From positions 580,798 to 644,797 of the forward strand of contig NZ_WPCU01000005.1 of assembly GCF_009742705.1 (NCBI RefSeq): a stretch of 64,000 nucleotides of DNA. Reading direction: 5' to 3'. Positions 29,407 through 38,200 of this stretch are shown one piece after another. The position numbers were made by a program, and so were the translations under genes. Origin of the DNA: Auraticoccus cholistanensis (GTDB taxonomy: Bacteria; Actinomycetota; Actinomycetes; Propionibacteriales; Propionibacteriaceae). Below the pieces are notes generated by a model. That model was not told the DNA's origin, made no database searches, and worked only from the letters and a program-made list of their open reading frames with translations. Numbering within the stretch: position 1 is the stretch's first letter; each line of letters opens with the position of its first letter.

Positions 29407-30416
29407 AGGACGTGGCCGAGCGGGCCGGGGTGAGCGTCAAGACCGCGTCGAACGTGATCAACGACCATCCCCACGTGCGTCCCAGCACGCGGGCACGGGT
29501 GCTGGCCGCGATCGACGAGCTTCGCTACCGGCCCAACGAGAGCGCCCGCCAGCTCAAGTACGGCCGGGCGGGCTTCCTGGCCCTGGTGCTCCCCCACATC
29601 GACGAGCCCTACTTCTCGCGGCTGGCCGGGATCCTGACCAGCCGGTGCCGCGAGCGCGGGACCATCCTGCTGCTGGAGGAGACCGGCGCGGAGCTGGCGG
29701 CCGAGCGGCTGGTGCTCGACGGCCTGCGCAGCCACGTCATCGACGGGCTGGTGTTCTCACCGCTGTGCGTCACCGCCGACGAGATCGGGGCCCGGCGCGA
29801 CTCCTCCCCGCTGGTGCTGCTCGGCGAGGCCGACGTGCCCCCGGGGGTCGACCACGTCGGCGTCGACTCGGTGGCCGCGGCCCGGGCCATGGTGGAGCAC
29901 CTGCTGCAGACGGGACGCCGCCGGATCGCGGTGATCGGCGACGCGCCCAGCACGGGCACCGCCTCGCAGCGGCTGGAGGGCTGGCGGCAGGCGCTGACCG
30001 CGGCGGGGCTGCCGATCGACCGGTCGCTGGTGAGGCCGGCCCGGGCCTTCGACCGGGCCACCGGGCGGGCGGCGATGGAGGACCTGCTCGCGCTGCCCGA
30101 ACCGCCGGACGCCGTCTTCTGCTTCAACGACCAGCTGGCCGTCGGCGCCATCCGCGCCTGCGTGGCCTCCGGGGTGGACGTCCCGGGCCAGGTCGCCGTC
30201 GCCGGCTTCGACGACACCGACGAGGGCCGCTACTGCAACCCGCCGCTGACCACCGTGGCCGCCGACCTGGAGCTGCTCGCCGACGAGACGCTGCGGCTGC
30301 TGATGGCGCGCACCGAGGACCGGCAGCGGCCCGCGGAGCACGTCGAGGTGCCGTGGCGGCTGGAGCTGCGGGAGAGCACCCTGGGGCGGGCCGCCGCCCG
30401 GGCCGCGGCCGGCTGA
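29391..30416 (+). CDS. LacI-family transcriptional regulator of the polysaccharide region
   Basis: 341 aa. N-terminal helix-turn-helix with hinge: LKDVAERAGVSVKTASNVIND. Then a periplasmic-binding-like effector domain (GFLALVLPHIDEPYFSRLAG, DGLVFSPLCVTADEIG, VGVDSVAAARAMVEHLL, VAGFDDTDEGRYCNPPLTTV). It probably represses the GH2 and transporter genes through the CAACGGTT-core operators at 21449, 23513 and 23533. GTG start has AGGAGGCAGG just upstream, and TAGGGT (29366-29371) could be its -10. The inducer is presumably an oligosaccharide, not identifiable from sequence. Confidence 0.9.
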   Translation: MAARLKDVAERAGVSVKTASNVINDHPHVRPSTRARVLAAIDELRYRPNESARQLKYGRAGFLALVLPHIDEPYFSRLAGILTSRCRERGTILLLEETGAELAAERLVLDGLRSHVIDGLVFSPLCVTADEIGARRDSSPLVLLGEADVPPGVDHVGVDSVAAARAMVEHLLQTGRRRIAVIGDAPSTGTASQRLEGWRQALTAAGLPIDRSLVRPARAFDRATGRAAMEDLLALPEPPDAVFCFNDQLAVGAIRACVASGVDVPGQVAVAGFDDTDEGRYCNPPLTTVAADLELLADETLRLLMARTEDRQRPAEHVEVPWRLELRESTLGRAAARAAAG

Positions 30417-30593
30417 CGGCGTCGCTGGCCAGCCGCGACCGCAGGCGTGGCCCGACTGGTCAGCCGTTGAGACAGACGTCCCGACCGGCCACCGCACCGG
30501 GCCCGGGGTCGCTAACGTGCCGAGGCAGACCGTGTCGAGGAGGACCGGTCCCGGAGGACGGCGCCGTCCTCCCCCGCACCCGTGAGGAGCCGC

Positions 30594-33113
30594 ATGCGCA
30601 CCCCTGCCCGTCCGCACCACGAAGCCCGCCACGTCGCCATGCCGCTGGGCGGGATCGGCACCGGCACGGTCGCCCTGGGGGCCGACGGCGGCCTGCGGCA
30701 GTGGCAGCTGCACCACATCGGCAACCACCACGGGGACCTGCCCGGCAGCCTGTTCGCGCTGCGGCTCTCGCGCGGGGAGCCGCCGATGGACGAGATCCGC
30801 GTGCTGCAGGCCCCGGCGGCCCCGCGCTCGGAGACCGCGACCCCGATGGTCGACGACGACGCGGTGCCGCGGTGGCAGCGCGAGCTGGCCGCCGAGCACG
30901 GGGTGGTCGGCACCCGGTTCCGGGCCACCTACCCCACCGCCGAGCTCGAGTACGACCTCGGCGACCTGCCGCTGCAGGTCCGGCTGAAGGCCACCAACCC
31001 GCTGGTCCCGCTGGACGAGGCCGCCTCCTCGCTGCCGGTGGCGATGTTCACCTTCACCCTCACCAACCCCGGCACCACCGGCGTCCACGGCAACCTGGCC
31101 GCCACCTTGCACAACGCCGTGGGCTACGACGGCGTCAGCCCGCTCGAGGGGGTCTCGTGGGCCGGCTACGGCGGTGCCACGAACCGGGTGGTGCGCCGGG
31201 GCGGCTGGACGTCCCTGGTGGGCGAGAACGCCACCCTGGCGCCCGAGCACCCCGGCGCCGGGCAGATGGTGCTCTCCTGCGACAGCGACCGGGCGGCCGT
31301 GCTCACCGCCGCCACCTCGGTCGAGGAGGTGCTCGCGTTCCTGCGCCGCCGCTCCTGGGACGAGGACGCCGTCCGGCTCCGCCCCACCACGGCCGACGCG
31401 CAGACCGAGTCCCGGCCGGTGAGCGGGCCCAGCCCCGCCGGACGCACCTGGCTGGGCGCCCTGGCCCCGCAGTTCTCGCTCCGCCCCGGGGAGTCGACCC
31501 GGATCCGGGTGCTGCTCAGCTGGCACTTCCCGCAGCGCTACGTCGACTTCACCCAGTTCGGCCCCGACCGCGCCGAGTGGGGGCCCACCCGCTTCTGGCT
31601 CGGCAACGCCTACACGAACGCGCACGCCGACGCCCTCGACGTCACCGCCGACGTGACCTCGCGCTGGGACGAGCTGGTCGCGGCCACGACGGACTGGACG
31701 GACCTGCTGTCGGGCAGCGCCCTCGACCCGACCGCCGCCGAACACCTGGCCACCCAGGCCGTGGTGCTGCGCACGCCCACCTGCTTCCGCACCGCCGACG
31801 GCACCTTCTACGGCTTCGAGGGGCTCAACGGCCGCTCGACCGCCGGCCACGCCGGGGACGTCGGCGGCTCGTGCCCGATGAACTGCACCCACGTGTGGAA
31901 CTACGCCCAGGCGGTGGCGCGGCTGTTCCCGGGGCTGGAGCGCTCGATGCGCGAGACCGAGCTGCACGTCATGCAGGTGCCCGCCGGGCACCCCTCGGCC
32001 GGGGCGCTCCCCCACCGCGTGGTGATGCCGGCCTACCTGCGCCAGTTCTGGGACGTGCCCATCGGCGGGCCGGAGGAGCCCGCTCTCGACGGCATGCTCG
32101 GCTGCCTGCTCAAGACCTACCGCGAGCTGCGCTCGGGGGCGGTGGACCTCGCCTGGCTGGAGCGGGAGTGGCCGCGGCTGGTCCTGCTGCTCGACCACGT
32201 CCGCCAGCGCTGGGACCCCGACGGCACCGGGGTGCTCCGCGGCGTCCAGCCGTCCACCCACGACATCGACCTGCGCGGCGTCAACACCTTCATGGGCACC
32301 TACTGGCTCGCCGCGCTCCGGGCGGTGGAGGAGATGGCCCGCCGGCTGGGCGGTCCCGAGCGGGTGGCGCTGGCCGACTCGCTGCACGAGCTGTTCCAGC
32401 GGGGCAGCCGCGGCTACGACGAGATCTGCTTCACCGGCGACTACTACCGCCAGGTCCTCGACGAGGGCGAGGACCGCACCTACCAGTGGGAGGCCGGCTG
32501 CCTGTCCGACCAGCTGATCGGCCAGTGGTGGGCGCACGAGCTCGACCTCGGGCACCTGCTGCCGGTCGAGCACGTGCGCACCGCGCTGCGCTCGGTGGTG
32601 CGGCACAACCTGCGCCGGGGCTTCCACGACCTCGAGCACAGCCAGCGGGTCTACGCCGACGGCGACGACACCGGCCTGCTGATGTGCACCTGGCCCACCG
32701 GTGGCCGCCCCGAGGTCGCGACCCGCTACTGCGACGAGGTCTGGACGGGCGTGGAGTACCAGGTGGCCGCCCACTGCCGCCGCGAGGGGCTGGTCGAGGA
32801 GTCCGAGGCCGTCGTGTCGGCGGTGTGGGCCCGTCACGACGGGCGTCGCCGCAACCCCTTCAACGAGATCGAGTGCGGGGACCACTACGTCCGCTCGATG
32901 GCCGGCTGGTCGGTGCTGGAGGCCCGGACCGGGCAGCGGTTCGACGCACCCAGCCGCAGCCTGACGCTCCGGCTCCCCGAGCAGGAGGGCAGCTGGTGGC
33001 CGGTGGTGCTGGACACCGGCTGGGGACGGGCCGTGCGTGAGGGCGACACCGTCCGGCTGGAGCCGCTGTCCGGGCACCTGGAGGTGGACCGGCTCGAGGT
33101 CCGTCCCTCCTGA
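30594..33113 (+). CDS. GH116-family-like glycosidase (non-lysosomal glucosylceramidase type)
   Basis: 839 aa, no signal peptide. The N-terminal beta domain opens MPLGGIGTGTVALGADGGLRQW, the family signature. The C-terminal alpha/alpha toroid has SCPMNCTHVWNYAQAVARLFP, LDGMLGCLLKTYRELR, GCLSDQLIGQWWAHEL and NPFNEIECGDHYVRSM. GH116 enzymes (TxGH116, human GBA2) retain a Glu nucleophile and an Asp acid/base; the SDQLIGQWWA segment resembles the acid/base Asp region. The region normally holding EGLQHNTYD-type sequence is altered here to VQPSTHDIDLRG, so specificity may have shifted. It would act in the cytosol on imported beta-glycosides. GAGGAG precedes the ATG and TAACGT near 30513 may be the -10. 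Confidence 0.82.
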   Translation: MRTPARPHHEARHVAMPLGGIGTGTVALGADGGLRQWQLHHIGNHHGDLPGSLFALRLSRGEPPMDEIRVLQAPAAPRSETATPMVDDDAVPRWQRELAAEHGVVGTRFRATYPTAELEYDLGDLPLQVRLKATNPLVPLDEAASSLPVAMFTFTLTNPGTTGVHGNLAATLHNAVGYDGVSPLEGVSWAGYGGATNRVVRRGGWTSLVGENATLAPEHPGAGQMVLSCDSDRAAVLTAATSVEEVLAFLRRRSWDEDAVRLRPTTADAQTESRPVSGPSPAGRTWLGALAPQFSLRPGESTRIRVLLSWHFPQRYVDFTQFGPDRAEWGPTRFWLGNAYTNAHADALDVTADVTSRWDELVAATTDWTDLLSGSALDPTAAEHLATQAVVLRTPTCFRTADGTFYGFEGLNGRSTAGHAGDVGGSCPMNCTHVWNYAQAVARLFPGLERSMRETELHVMQVPAGHPSAGALPHRVVMPAYLRQFWDVPIGGPEEPALDGMLGCLLKTYRELRSGAVDLAWLEREWPRLVLLLDHVRQRWDPDGTGVLRGVQPSTHDIDLRGVNTFMGTYWLAALRAVEEMARRLGGPERVALADSLHELFQRGSRGYDEICFTGDYYRQVLDEGEDRTYQWEAGCLSDQLIGQWWAHELDLGHLLPVEHVRTALRSVVRHNLRRGFHDLEHSQRVYADGDDTGLLMCTWPTGGRPEVATRYCDEVWTGVEYQVAAHCRREGLVEESEAVVSAVWARHDGRRRNPFNEIECGDHYVRSMAGWSVLEARTGQRFDAPSRSLTLRLPEQEGSWWPVVLDTGWGRAVREGDTVRLEPLSGHLEVDRLEVRPS

Positions 33114-33132
33114 GCCCGCGGCGGGGGCCCAG

Positions 33133-33181
33133 TCTCAGCGCGCATCCGTCTCAGGCGCGCATCGGCTCAGGCGCGCAGCGG
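33133..33181. repeat. Three tandem 16-17-bp repeats at the 3' end of the MFS gene
   Basis: Units 33133-33148, 33149-33165 and 33166-33181 share CTCAG(G)CGCGCA(T/G)C. The stop codon of the minus-strand MFS gene (33167-33169) sits in the third unit, so the gene end appears to have been duplicated downstream. Confidence 0.75.
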
Positions 33182-34363
33182 CTGCCCCGCGGCCACCGCC
33201 CGCGCCGGGTCGACCGTGGCGCGCCCGGTGGCGTCCAGCCGGTCGGCCCACGTCAGCAGCCCGAGCCCGGAGGCGGCCAGCAGGGCGGCCACCAGCGCCG
33301 GTGAGGCGTAGCCGAAGCCGGCGTCGATCACGGCACCACCGAGGAAGGCCCCCAGCGCGTTGCCGGTGTTGAAGGCCGCCTGCATCGCTGCGGAGGCCAT
33401 GCTGGCCCCGCCGCCGGCGGCCACGATCACCCGGGTCTGGATCGCCGAACCCATCAGGAAGCCGGCGAAGGCGAACAGGAACACCCCGGTGGCCGCGGCC
33501 AGGGCGGACTCGGCGAGGCCGAACAGCAGGGCGTAGACCACCGCCTGGGAGGCCATCCCGAGCACCAGGGTGCGGCTGACCGACCAGTCCGCCAGGCGTC
33601 CACCCAGCAGGTTGCCGGCGGTGGCACCGAGGCCGAACAGCACCAGCACCCACGCCACGCTGGAGCCGGCGAAGCCCGCCACCTCGGTCAGCAGCGGGGA
33701 GACGTAGCTGAGGACGGTGAAGGTGCTGCCGAACCCGACCACGGTGATCAGCAGCGTCAGCCACACCTGCCCGCGGCGGAAGGCGCCGAACTGGGCCCGC
33801 AGCGGGCCGGCGGGGGTGCTCAGCGCGGGCATCGCCAGGGCGAGGGCGACCATGGTGGCCACACCGATGACGCCGACCAGGCCGAAGGTGACCCGCCAGC
33901 CGGCCGACTGGCCGACGAAGGTGCCCAGCGGGACGCCGACCACGTTGGCCACGGTCAGCCCGGCGAAGACCAGCGCCATCGCACGGCCCTGGCGCCCCGG
34001 CGGCGCCAGCACCCGCGCCACCAGCGCCGCCACGCCGAAGAAGGTGCCGTGCGCCAGCCCGGTGCCGAAGCGGGCGGCCACCAGCGCGGCGAAGGTGGGC
34101 GCCAGCGCGCTGGCCGCGTGGGCGGCGGTGAACAGCGCCATCAGCCCGATCAGCACCGTCCGGCGCGGCAGCCGGTGCGTCAGGGCCGTCAGCGTGGGGG
34201 CACCGGCCACCACCCCGAGGGCGTAGGCGGTGATCAGCCAGCCGGCGGTGGGGATCGAGACCCCGAAGCTCGCCGCCATCTCGGGCAGCAGCCCCATGGT
34301 CACGAACTCGGTGGTGCCGATGCCGAAGGCACCCAGGGCCAGGACCCAGACGGCGAGCGGCAT
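33167..34363 (-). CDS. MFS transporter, AraJ/YdhP-type (DHA1) efflux family
   Basis: 398 aa, 12 membrane segments. Start MPLAVWVLALGAFGIGTTEFVTMGLLPEMA is the signature of the DHA1 subgroup containing E. coli AraJ and YdhP and chloramphenicol exporters. The loop after helix 2 reads LTHRLPRRTVLIG and the signature in helix 4 is ARFGTGLAHGTFFGVAALV. It likely exports sugars or drugs; substrate unknown. AGGAG lies before the ATG. It is divergent from a SRPBCC/ArsR pair and convergent with GH116, the two stops being 53 nt apart. Confidence 0.88.
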   Translation of the reverse strand: MPLAVWVLALGAFGIGTTEFVTMGLLPEMAASFGVSIPTAGWLITAYALGVVAGAPTLTALTHRLPRRTVLIGLMALFTAAHAASALAPTFAALVAARFGTGLAHGTFFGVAALVARVLAPPGRQGRAMALVFAGLTVANVVGVPLGTFVGQSAGWRVTFGLVGVIGVATMVALALAMPALSTPAGPLRAQFGAFRRGQVWLTLLITVVGFGSTFTVLSYVSPLLTEVAGFAGSSVAWVLVLFGLGATAGNLLGGRLADWSVSRTLVLGMASQAVVYALLFGLAESALAAATGVFLFAFAGFLMGSAIQTRVIVAAGGGASMASAAMQAAFNTGNALGAFLGGAVIDAGFGYASPALVAALLAASGLGLLTWADRLDATGRATVDPARAVAAGQPLRA

Positions 34364-34583
34364 GGAGGTTCTCCTCGGACGCGGGGGGTGTGCAGGGGTC
34401 GAGCTCCGCAGCGTCGCGAGTCGAGACCACCATCATCCTCCTCGGCACTGGATCGTTCCAGCGTGCCTTCGCCCGTCGCGCGTGACCGTGGTCACGTCAT
34501 GGATCACCATTGCCTTATATAACTTCCGCTTGATACCTTGAGGACCCAGCAGACGCACCGCGAGCAGCACACCAGGAGGAGCG
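34364..34583. promoter_or_regulatory. Divergent promoter region with two palindromes and an AT-rich patch
   Basis: Palindromes CTGGATCGTTCCAG (34448-34461) and CGTGACCGTGGTCACG (34481-34496) lie between the MFS gene and the SRPBCC gene. They are followed by a rare AT-rich stretch TTATATAACTT (34515-34525). The ArsR protein encoded downstream probably binds here. Which palindrome it uses cannot be told. Confidence 0.5.
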
Positions 34584-35261
34584 ATGATCGACATCAGCAG
34601 CCAGATCGGGGCCGTCACCCGCACCGTCCGTCCGGGCGGGGAGCGCGACGGGGTGGCCACCACCGCGGTGACCGCCAGCCAGACCTACCCCGTCCCGGCC
34701 GAGGAGGTGTGGCACGCCCTGACCGACCCCGAACGGCTCCCGCGCTGGTTCATGCCGGTCAGCGGCGACCTCCGACCCGGCGGGCGGTTCCAGCTCGAGG
34801 GCAACGCCGGCGGCGAGGTGCTCGGCTGCGAGCCGCCGCGCCGGCTGTCGATCACCTGGGAGTTCGGCGAGGTGGTCAGCTGGGTGGACGTCACCCTCAC
34901 CGAGGACGGCGGGCGCACCGTGCTCGAGCTCGTGCACACCTCGCCCAGCGAGGACGACCACACCCGCCGCTACGGTCCCGGCGCGGCCGGCGTGGGGTGG
35001 GACCTCAGCCTGATGGGGCTCTCGCTCCACCTCACCACCGGTGCCGGTGTCGTGCCGGAGGAGGTGCAGGCCTGGGCCGTCTCCGCCGAGGGCCAGGAGT
35101 TCATGGTCGCCAGCGCCCGGGCGTGGGGCGCCGCCGCGGTGGCCGGCGGCGAGGACGAGGCGACCGCCCGGGCGGCGGCCGAGCGCACCACCGCCTTCTA
35201 CCTCGGCCAGGAGCCGCCGGCGCCGGTCGGCCCGGAGGCCACGGACGTCCGCCCGGCCTGA
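34584..35261 (+). CDS. SRPBCC/AHSA1-like domain protein
   Basis: 225 aa. The core AHSA1-type fold is clear: ASQTYPVPAEEVWHALTDPERLPRWFMPVSGDLRPGGRFQLEGNAGGEVLGCEPPRRLSITWEFG is characteristic in order and spacing, although broken up here by no gap. The extra C-terminal helical tail (AWAVSAEGQEFMVASARAWG) is typical of the actinobacterial version. Such proteins bind small hydrophobic ligands, and their role is unknown. AGGAGGAGCG precedes the ATG, and the stop overlaps the next ATG (TGATG), so it is cotranscribed with an ArsR regulator, a very common pairing. Confidence 0.85.
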   Translation: MIDISSQIGAVTRTVRPGGERDGVATTAVTASQTYPVPAEEVWHALTDPERLPRWFMPVSGDLRPGGRFQLEGNAGGEVLGCEPPRRLSITWEFGEVVSWVDVTLTEDGGRTVLELVHTSPSEDDHTRRYGPGAAGVGWDLSLMGLSLHLTTGAGVVPEEVQAWAVSAEGQEFMVASARAWGAAAVAGGEDEATARAAAERTTAFYLGQEPPAPVGPEATDVRPA

Positions 35262-35620
35262 TGCACGCCTTCGACGTCCTCGGCGACCCGGTCCGCCGGC
35301 GGGTCCTGGAGCTCCTCACCGAGGGCGAGCGGAGCGCCGGCGAGCTGACCGAGACCGTCCGCCGGGAGTTCGACATCTCCCAGCCGGCGGTCTCGGCGCA
35401 CCTGCGGGTGCTGCGGGAGAACGGCTTCGCCACCGTGCGGGCGGAGGGGTCACGCCGCCTCTACGCCGTCGACACCACCGGGCTGGAGGAGGTGGACGCC
35501 TGGATCACCCAGTTCCGCAGCTTCTGGACCGGCCGGCTGCAGGCCCTGGGCACCGAGCTCGCGCGGGGGCGGCGCGCCGGACGGCGTGCCGGTGAGGACG
35601 ACGCCGGACCTCCCGGGTAG
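35261..35620 (+). CDS. ArsR-family transcriptional regulator
   Basis: 119 aa. Winged helix: [52 protein letters not shown], and wing [13 protein letters not shown]. No metal-binding cysteines are present (no ELCVCDL-type motif), so it belongs to the non-metal group paired with SRPBCC proteins. The start codon overlaps the upstream stop (TGATG). It likely autoregulates the two-gene unit. Confidence 0.9.
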   Translation: MHAFDVLGDPVRRRVLELLTEGERSAGELTETVRREFDISQPAVSAHLRVLRENGFATVRAEGSRRLYAVDTTGLEEVDAWITQFRSFWTGRLQALGTELARGRRAGRRAGEDDAGPPG

Positions 35621-35664
35621 CGTCGGCGGACGTCAACGCCGACCCACCCCCCACAGGAGCAGCC

Positions 35665-36897
35665 GTGCGGATCGTCGACGCCGAGGTCGTGGTCACCAGC
35701 CCCGACCGCAACTTCGTCACCCTGGTGCTGAGGACCGACGACGGCCTGACCGGCATCGGCGACGGCACGCTCAACGGGCGCGAGCTCGCCGTGGTCGCCT
35801 ACCTGCGCGAGCACGTGGCCCCGCTGCTGCTGGGCCGTGACGCCCACCGCATCGAGGACACCTGGCAGCTGCTCTACCGCGGCGCCTACTGGCGCCGCGG
35901 ACCGGTGACCATGGCCGCGATCGCGGCCGTGGACGTCGCGCTGTGGGACCTCAAGGCCCAGGCCGCCCAGATGCCGCTCTACCAGCTGCTCGGCGGCGCC
36001 AGCCGCACCGGTCTGATGGCCTACGGCCACGCCTCCGGGCAGACCCTGCCGGAGCTCGTGGAGAGCATCCACGCCCGGCTCGAGGAGGGCTACCGCTCGA
36101 TCCGGGTGCAGAGCGGTGTGCCGGGGCTGCGCTCGATCTACGGCATCAGCGCCCCTTCGCCCGCCCAGCCCGGGCAGGAGACGCACCCGACCCAGGGCTC
36201 CCCCGTCGCCCGCCCGGCCGAGGAGGACTGGGACTCACGGGCCTACCTGCGCCACCTGCCGGGCGTGTTCGAGGCCGTCCGGGCCGAGTTCGGTCCCGAG
36301 CTGCCGCTGCTGCACGACGTCCACCACCGGCTGACCCCGGTGCAGGCGGCGCGGCTGGGCAAGGACCTCGAGCCCTACGACCTGTTCTGGCTGGAGGACT
36401 GCACCCCCGCGGAGAACCAGGAGGCACTGCGTCTGGTGCGCCAGCACACCACCACCCCGCTCGCCGTCGGCGAGGTCTTCAACACGGCCTGGGACTACCA
36501 GACGCTGCTGCGCGAGCAGCTGATCGACTACGTCCGCTCGGCGGTGACCCACACCGGCGGGATCAGCCACCTGCGCAAGCTGCTCGACCAGGCCGCGCTG
36601 CACCAGATCCGCGCCGGGATGCACGGACCCACCGACATCTCCCCGGTGGGGATGGCGGCCCAGCTCCACCTCGGGCTGGCCATCCACAACTTCGGCATCC
36701 AGGAGTACGCCCGCCACGGCGCGCTGACCGACGAGGTGTTCCGGCAGACCTCCACCTTCCGCGACGGCCACCTGCACCCCGGGGACGAGCCGGGGCTCGG
36801 CGTCACCCTCGACCTGGAGGCCGCCGCCCGCCACCCCTACCGCCCGGCCTACCTGCCGGTGAACCGGCTGGCCGACCAGACCGTCCACGACTGGTGA
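35665..36897 (+). CDS. manD: D-mannonate dehydratase of the enolase superfamily (ManD/RspA family)
   Basis: 410 aa, full length. Dehydrates D-mannonate (or D-gluconate in related members) to 2-keto-3-deoxy-gluconate. The capping domain starts [20 protein letters not shown]. Catalytic Arg147 and Tyr159 ([18 protein letters not shown]) fall at the same numbers as in characterised ManD. Metal ligands Asp218 (LLHDVHH), Glu244 (FWLEDCTP) and Glu270 (AVGEVFN), with His220, keep the family spacing, and the C-terminus ends VHDW as expected. GTG start has CAGGAG upstream; TAGCGT near 35619 may be the -10. It suggests hexuronate (glucuronic-acid side chain) breakdown, though no uxaC or uxuB is in the window. 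Confidence 0.88.
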   Translation: MRIVDAEVVVTSPDRNFVTLVLRTDDGLTGIGDGTLNGRELAVVAYLREHVAPLLLGRDAHRIEDTWQLLYRGAYWRRGPVTMAAIAAVDVALWDLKAQAAQMPLYQLLGGASRTGLMAYGHASGQTLPELVESIHARLEEGYRSIRVQSGVPGLRSIYGISAPSPAQPGQETHPTQGSPVARPAEEDWDSRAYLRHLPGVFEAVRAEFGPELPLLHDVHHRLTPVQAARLGKDLEPYDLFWLEDCTPAENQEALRLVRQHTTTPLAVGEVFNTAWDYQTLLREQLIDYVRSAVTHTGGISHLRKLLDQAALHQIRAGMHGPTDISPVGMAAQLHLGLAIHNFGIQEYARHGALTDEVFRQTSTFRDGHLHPGDEPGLGVTLDLEAAARHPYRPAYLPVNRLADQTVHDW

Positions 36898-36913
36898 GGT
36901 GCGTCCGCGGTGG

Positions 36914-38056
36914 TCAGGCCGCGCGCTCGCCGGGGAAGCGGCACACCTTGGCCACCACCTCGCCCAGCACCAGCTCGGCGGCCCCGACCAGCAGCAGGTC
37001 GGGCCCCAGCGCGGCACGCACCACCGTGACGCACTGCCACGGCGGCGCCAGCACCTGACGGGCCACCTGCTCGAGGAAGTGCTCGGGGGCCAGGGCGAAC
37101 ATCGCCCCCAGGAAGCCGCCCAGCACCACCCGCTCGGGGTTGAGCACGTTGACCATGTCGCGCACCCCGGTGCTGAGCACCTCGAGCTGGCGGTGCACCT
37201 CGGCGCGCACCCGCGGGCTGTCGTCGGCCCGCAGCGCCTCCTCCAGCCGCTCGTCGGTGGCGACCTCCAGACCCAGCACGTCCAGCAGCCGACGGCGGCT
37301 GACCGCGGCCTCCAGCTCCTCGCCGCCACCGCGCCGGCCGCCGGTCAGGCTGTGGCCGAACTCGCCGGCGTAGCCCTCCGCGCCGAGCAGCATCCGCCCG
37401 TCCACGATGACCCCGCCGCCGATGCCGCTCGGGCCGCCGTTGAGGTAGAGCACGTGCGAGGTGCCCCGGGCCGCCCCGAACAGGTGCTCGGCGTGGGCGC
37501 CGACGTTGGCGTCGTTGGCCGCGCGCACCAGCATGCCGGTGGCCTCCGACAGCAGCACCCCCAGCGGCTCGTCGACCCAGTGCAGGTGCGGCGCCCAGCG
37601 GACCTGGCCGTCGCCGGAGCGCACCAGCCCCGGGACCGCCACCCCGATCCCGGACGGCCGCCACCCCGGACCGGCGCGCTGCCCCAGGACCTGCAGGGAG
37701 TCGACCACCACCTCGACGGCGCGGGCGGCGGTCGGGGGCTCGGCGCTCTCGGTGCGGACCTTGTCGCGGACGCGGCCCTCGAGGTCCACCACGGCCACCG
37801 TCACGGCGTCGACCTCGGGCACGACGGCCACCGCGGTCACGTCGCCCGCCGGACGCACCACCGGGCTCGGCCGCCCCACCTGGCGCGTGCTGCCGGGGGC
37901 GTCCTCGACGACCAGCCCCCGGCTCACCAGCTCGGCGACCAGGGCCGCCACGGTCGAGCGGTTCAGCCCGGTCTCGCGGGTCAGCGCGGCCCGGGAGGCG
38001 GGACCGTCACGGTGCAGCCGGTCCAGCAGCTGCGACAGGTTGGGCTCGGTCGGCAC
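36914..38056 (-). CDS. ROK-family repressor, probable xylose regulator
   Basis: 380 aa. N-terminal winged helix (LSQLLDRLHRDGPASRAALTRETGLNRSTVAALVAELVSRGLV) joined to a ROK sugar-kinase-like domain with GIGVAVPGLVRSGDG, YLNGGPSGIGGGVIVDG and GAEGYAGEFGHS. The usual ROK zinc-site cysteines (CxCGxxGC) are absent. Divergent transcription from xylA and a perfect operator over the xylA -10 indicate it is the local XylR-type repressor, with xylose as likely inducer. GTG start has GGAGGAACC immediately before it. It ends 16 nt from manD, convergent. Confidence 0.88.
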   Translation of the reverse strand: MPTEPNLSQLLDRLHRDGPASRAALTRETGLNRSTVAALVAELVSRGLVVEDAPGSTRQVGRPSPVVRPAGDVTAVAVVPEVDAVTVAVVDLEGRVRDKVRTESAEPPTAARAVEVVVDSLQVLGQRAGPGWRPSGIGVAVPGLVRSGDGQVRWAPHLHWVDEPLGVLLSEATGMLVRAANDANVGAHAEHLFGAARGTSHVLYLNGGPSGIGGGVIVDGRMLLGAEGYAGEFGHSLTGGRRGGGEELEAAVSRRRLLDVLGLEVATDERLEEALRADDSPRVRAEVHRQLEVLSTGVRDMVNVLNPERVVLGGFLGAMFALAPEHFLEQVARQVLAPPWQCVTVVRAALGPDLLLVGAAELVLGEVVAKVCRFPGERAA

Positions 38057-38139
38057 GGTTCCTCCTTCCTCCGGCGGCGGGCTCCGGGCGATGATGGCAC
38101 CCCGGGAGGCGATGATCCCACCGGAGCCCGGACAGGGCG

Positions 38140-38184
38140 TTGACAGGGCCGCAGCCGCTCCATATGTTGTTCTGCACAACATAT
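38140..38184 (+). promoter_or_regulatory. xylA promoter with perfect operator over the -10
   Basis: -35 TTGACA (38140-38145), 17-nt spacer, -10 TATGTT (38163-38168). A perfect inverted repeat ATATGTTGT-N5-ACAACATAT (38162-38170 and 38176-38184) covers the -10 and start site. The arrangement implies direct repression, most likely by the divergent ROK protein. Confidence 0.85.
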
Positions 38185-38200
38185 CGAGATGGGACCACCG

